Origin: an uncultured Flavobacteriaceae bacterium
GTDB taxonomy: Bacteria; Bacteroidota; Bacteroidia; Flavobacteriales; Flavobacteriaceae
Assembly (NCBI GenBank): GCA_938092005.1
Contig: CALKOU010000014.1
Span: 1-64,000, forward strand
DNA length: 64,000 nucleotides
Direction: 5' to 3'
The translations under genes and the position numbers were made by a program. A model generated the notes under the pieces. It saw only the letters and a program-made list of their open reading frames with translations, had not been told where the DNA came from and searched no databases. Shown in pieces: positions 61,663 through 64,000 of the stretch. Numbering within the stretch: position 1 is the stretch's first letter; each line of letters begins with the position of its first letter.

Positions 61663-62623
61663 GAAATATGATTGTTTAGGTACTCCTAATTACTTTTTCG
61701 AGTTGTTCAGTACTATAAAAAGCAACCCAACTAGTAATTGGGAGCGCTCTGATTTAGAAAAACTATTTTACAATAGAGTAATTGACAATCGACCAATTAT
61801 TGATGGCGGAATTGAGTTAGCGTTGCGAATAAACGCTTTACAACAAACCGAGTCATTTTTTCAGCTAAATTCAGAATTCGAATCCCACATAAATAGTGTT
61901 CCTCAAATGGTTGATAGGTTTAATCAATTTCTTTTTAAGTCACTTAAAAAAGATAGCGATTTTCTAAACATTTTTAGTTCAAAGTTTTTATCACATGATG
62001 TGATATACAAATCTTTGCAACTCAACAATTCGGCCTTTGGACTTAAATATTCAAACTTTAAGCAGCTCCTATTGGATTTCAATATGATTAGTGACCACCC
62101 AACACCTGAATTCAAAAGTTTTATTGTAAATCAACGATATAAAAAATTATTCGATAAATCAGTATTACCAGAAATTAAGAAAAGAAAAATAGGACTTGAA
62201 GAGTTCAGAAAATCAATGGAACAGCAACAAATCTATGGCGAAGAAGCTGAAAGATTTGTTCTAAGATTTGAAACGGAACGACTTGAAAACAAAAAAGAAA
62301 TTGATTGGATTGCTGAATACGTAGTCAATGAGGGTTATGACATAGCTTCCTATAACGAAATAGAAGATGAACAACCTAATCGTTTCATTGAAGTAAAATC
62401 TTACGATGGTAACAAAGCGTATTTTTATTGGTCTAAAAATGAATACCAAGTAGCCAAACTGAAAGGGAAAAACTATTGGATTTACCTAGTTAATAGAAGT
62501 AAGCTAAAAACTGAAGGATATAAACCTGAGAAGTACCAAGATCCGTTCAACACTATATTAGGTGACCATAATATTGATTGGATTGAAGAAGTATACAATT
62601 ACAAGATAACAGCCAGCGAATAA
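61646..62623 (+). CDS. DUF3883-type putative PD-(D/E)xK nuclease
   Basis: 325 residues, starting inside the SNF2 gene (17-nt overlap). The N-terminal 190 residues are of unknown fold. The C-terminal DUF3883-like domain has YGEEAERFVLRFETERL (about 197-213), YDIASYNE (Asp232), FIEVKSYDG (Glu249, Lys251) and YWSKNEYQVAKLKGKNYWIY. Asp232-Glu249-x-Lys251 fits a PD-(D/E)xK active site, so this is probably the restriction subunit. Nuclease activity is inferred, not shown. Confidence 0.78.
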   Translation: MLNDLRKYDCLGTPNYFFELFSTIKSNPTSNWERSDLEKLFYNRVIDNRPIIDGGIELALRINALQQTESFFQLNSEFESHINSVPQMVDRFNQFLFKSLKKDSDFLNIFSSKFLSHDVIYKSLQLNNSAFGLKYSNFKQLLLDFNMISDHPTPEFKSFIVNQRYKKLFDKSVLPEIKKRKIGLEEFRKSMEQQQIYGEEAERFVLRFETERLENKKEIDWIAEYVVNEGYDIASYNEIEDEQPNRFIEVKSYDGNKAYFYWSKNEYQVAKLKGKNYWIYLVNRSKLKTEGYKPEKYQDPFNTILGDHNIDWIEEVYNYKITASE

Positions 62624-62724
62624 GACTACAGTTGAAACTAAACACAGTTTATGAAAACCTCCACCAAATTATACTTATTCCCTTACCACAAATTCTAAAA
62701 AACTTTCAACCCACAAACCAACCA

Positions 62725-63648
62725 TCACACCTCAACCCCCTTTTTAGCTTTTTCCATTTCAGCAATGAGCGCGGCCTCGCCCAAAAACACCGGTGTTTTT
62801 TGATGGAGTTCCGTAACCTGAAGATCAAGGATTGCGGTATCGCCGTTTGAGGATGTACCGCCTACCGCTGCCAACACATACGCCATGGGAATGGCTTCAT
62901 ACACCAAGCGTAAGTGCCCGTGGGCATAGCTCGGTCTTTTGTCGCTGGGGTATGCAAAAATACCGCCTTCCAAAAGAAGCCGTTTGATTTCAGAAACCAT
63001 AGAAGCATACCATCTCAGGTTAAAGGAGGTGCCGTTTTTATCTTCATGGTTGATAAGCCTTTCAAAGTAGTCTTGCAGCCAACTGTCCCATTTCGCTCGG
63101 TTTGATGCATTAATGGCTATCATTTTCTTGGTGGGCATGGCAGGTAATGCCCTAAACTTCCAGCTGTTGGCATGCGCATCCCAAACGCCTGTTGTGGCGG
63201 TGCCATGCAGCGAAAAATAAAGTTCTAGGTTTATGCCAAAAACAAAAAAACCACCCATTACGATGTGCTTCCCGTTAAAATCTGAAATGTCTTGTGCATC
63301 CTTAAAGACGCCAAAAATGGCACCCGACGGAATACCCACAGCCGCCGATTTGGAACCGTCCAACGGATCGAGGGAAACGCTGTACGCTCCATTGCCGTAG
63401 GCTTCTAAATTGGGGCGTTCTTCGGAGATGATATACCGCACCTGCGTTTTGCTTGCAATCGTGTCTTGAAAATAGGTGTCGGCAAGTACGTCAAGAGTCA
63501 ATTGACGGTCTCCGGATGCATTTGACGCAGCTGTAACATCAAGGCCATGTCCCGATTTTACCTCTTGATACACCTGAACTGCTGCGGTAAGAAACGCATC
63601 GAGGATATGTTGAAGCTCCGTGTCTTTGATATCGGTCAATGCCGTCAT
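62725..63648 (-). CDS. Class 1 fructose-1,6-bisphosphatase family protein
   Basis: 307 residues. Metal and substrate motifs of the class 1 family are present: YIISEERPNL, SLDPLDGSKSAAVGIPSG, RWYASMVSEIKRLLLEGG and HLRLVYEAIPMAYVLAAVGG. It dephosphorylates fructose-1,6-bisphosphate in gluconeogenesis; a sedoheptulose-bisphosphatase role is possible. It is shorter than the usual 330-340 residues. The metal loop reads DPLDGSKSAA where classical enzymes have DPLDGSSNID, so specificity or regulation may differ. Confidence 0.82.
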   Translation of the reverse strand: MTALTDIKDTELQHILDAFLTAAVQVYQEVKSGHGLDVTAASNASGDRQLTLDVLADTYFQDTIASKTQVRYIISEERPNLEAYGNGAYSVSLDPLDGSKSAAVGIPSGAIFGVFKDAQDISDFNGKHIVMGGFFVFGINLELYFSLHGTATTGVWDAHANSWKFRALPAMPTKKMIAINASNRAKWDSWLQDYFERLINHEDKNGTSFNLRWYASMVSEIKRLLLEGGIFAYPSDKRPSYAHGHLRLVYEAIPMAYVLAAVGGTSSNGDTAILDLQVTELHQKTPVFLGEAALIAEMEKAKKGVEV

Positions 63649-63777
63649 ATGCAGAAAGGTTTATGTTGCCGTTAGTGGCGTGACAAAAATAAGGTACTTG
63701 CCCATACATTTCAGCTTATCCATGACCGCATTTTTGCCAAACAAAAAACAAACATTCTTTTGTACTTTAGTAGCTAG

Positions 63778-64000
63778 ATGCAAACACAGCTTACCCAAAC
63801 ATTAGAATGTGGTACCGATGAAGCCGGGCGTGGCTGTTTGGCAGGGCCCGTAACCGCAGCTGCTGTTATTCTACCACCCGCCTATACGCATCCCCTACTC
63901 ACCGATTCCAAAAAACTTACCGCCAAGCAGCGATATCAATTGCGTGAAGAAATCCTGGAAGTAGCCATTGCTTATGGCATAGCCCATGTATCGCCGCAAA
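63778..64000 (+). CDS. rnhB: Ribonuclease HII, N-terminal fragment (cut by window edge)
   Basis: The first 74 residues are in the window. The active-site start [20 protein letters not shown] has the conserved DEAGRG with two catalytic acids, followed by [19 protein letters not shown]. RNase HII removes ribonucleotides from DNA. ATG is at 63778-63780. TACTTTAG (63763-63770), one base off the -7 consensus, ends 7 nt upstream. Divergent from the FBPase-family gene. Confidence 0.95.
   Translation, partial: MQTQLTQTLECGTDEAGRGCLAGPVTAAAVILPPAYTHPLLTDSKKLTAKQRYQLREEILEVAIAYGIAHVSPQ

Larger units (their letters stand above)
56323..62623 (+). other. Accessory island: four-gene putative DNA-modification/defence operon
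   Basis: Four plus-strand genes, MTase, ParB-like, SNF2-like and DUF3883-type, are joined by gaps or overlaps of 1, 1 and 17 nt. The DNA is visibly more AT-rich and Lys/Asn/Ile-coding than the flanking porin and FBPase genes. No integrase, transposase, tRNA or obvious flanking direct repeat is present. The set looks like a restriction-modification or anti-phage system acquired as a cassette between core genes. Confidence 0.7.

Noticed and set aside
1-64000. CRISPR arrays, insertion sequences, prophage genes, rRNA genes
   Set aside because: No regularly spaced repeats, transposase or phage structural genes, or rRNA-like sequence was seen in reading both strands.

Overview
The window comes from the chromosome of a low-GC member of the Bacteroidota, most likely a marine-type Flavobacteriia. 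The reasons are the core gene order (rpsU, xerC, hpf, a Thr/Tyr/Gly/Thr tRNA cluster, tuf), a type IX secretion C-terminal sorting domain, a PF14121-like putative porin, ribosomal protein THX, flavobacterial conserved proteins (DUF2851, PspC-like, DUF1573, LUD), many Bacteroidota-type -7 promoter boxes (TAnnTTTG), and an almost complete lack of Shine-Dalgarno sequences. Most of the window is compact housekeeping sequence. Neighbouring genes overlap or abut, including at convergent 3' ends. No CRISPR array, insertion sequence or integrase was seen.

Layout. 1-3.3 kb: start of tuf, a small membrane protein, a T9SS-sorted protein, four tRNAs, hpf, xerC and rpsU (with a full Shine-Dalgarno). 3.3-8.8 kb, minus strand: acyl-CoA dehydrogenase, helix-hairpin-helix protein, alanine:cation symporter, PspC-like protein, DUF2851, rhodanese lipoprotein. 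8.8-9.9 kb: marR-yceI with two tandem operator-like palindromes. 9.87-16.9 kb: a complete trp operon (trpE G D C F B, then mscL, then trpA) preceded by a leader peptide with tandem Trp codons and a classical attenuator. 17-24.5 kb: Met/His-rich outer-membrane protein, THX, yaaA, RluA-family synthase, PASTA protein, ddl, coaD, Nudix, pyrE, SRPBCC, birA. 24.5-29 kb: rsfS-ftsH-LUD-cdsA-psd. 29-42.6 kb: valS, DUF1573, aminotransferase, murB, an ECF sigma factor, an Nramp-like transporter, lipA, lpxK, a Nif3-like gene, a DUF164-type coiled-coil protein, acetoacetate-CoA ligase, ASCH. 42.7-48 kb: a ParE-type toxin-antitoxin pair, glmS, tRNA-Val, folC, nhaD. 48.3-56.2 kb: gltB-gltD and a putative porin. 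56.3-62.6 kb: an AT-rich accessory island of four tightly coupled genes. 62.7-64 kb: an FBPase-family gene and the start of rnhB.

The most system-like region is the island. It encodes a C5-cytosine DNA methyltransferase, a ParB-like protein with a DGNRR motif and a helix-turn-helix, an SNF2-type helicase/ATPase, and a DUF3883-type putative PD-(D/E)xK nuclease, all in one direction with gaps or overlaps of 1-17 nt. I read it as a composite restriction-modification or anti-phage locus whose ParB-like subunit does not match a standard system I know.

A second window-wide signal concerns expression. Eight start codons lie only 3-6 nt downstream of a perfect TAnnTTTG -7 box (trp leader peptide, pyrE, coaD, birA, rhodanese, Nif3-like, lpxK, pspC-like). 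This predicts leaderless or near-leaderless mRNAs in a lineage where Shine-Dalgarno use is suppressed, and it also helps fix several start codons.
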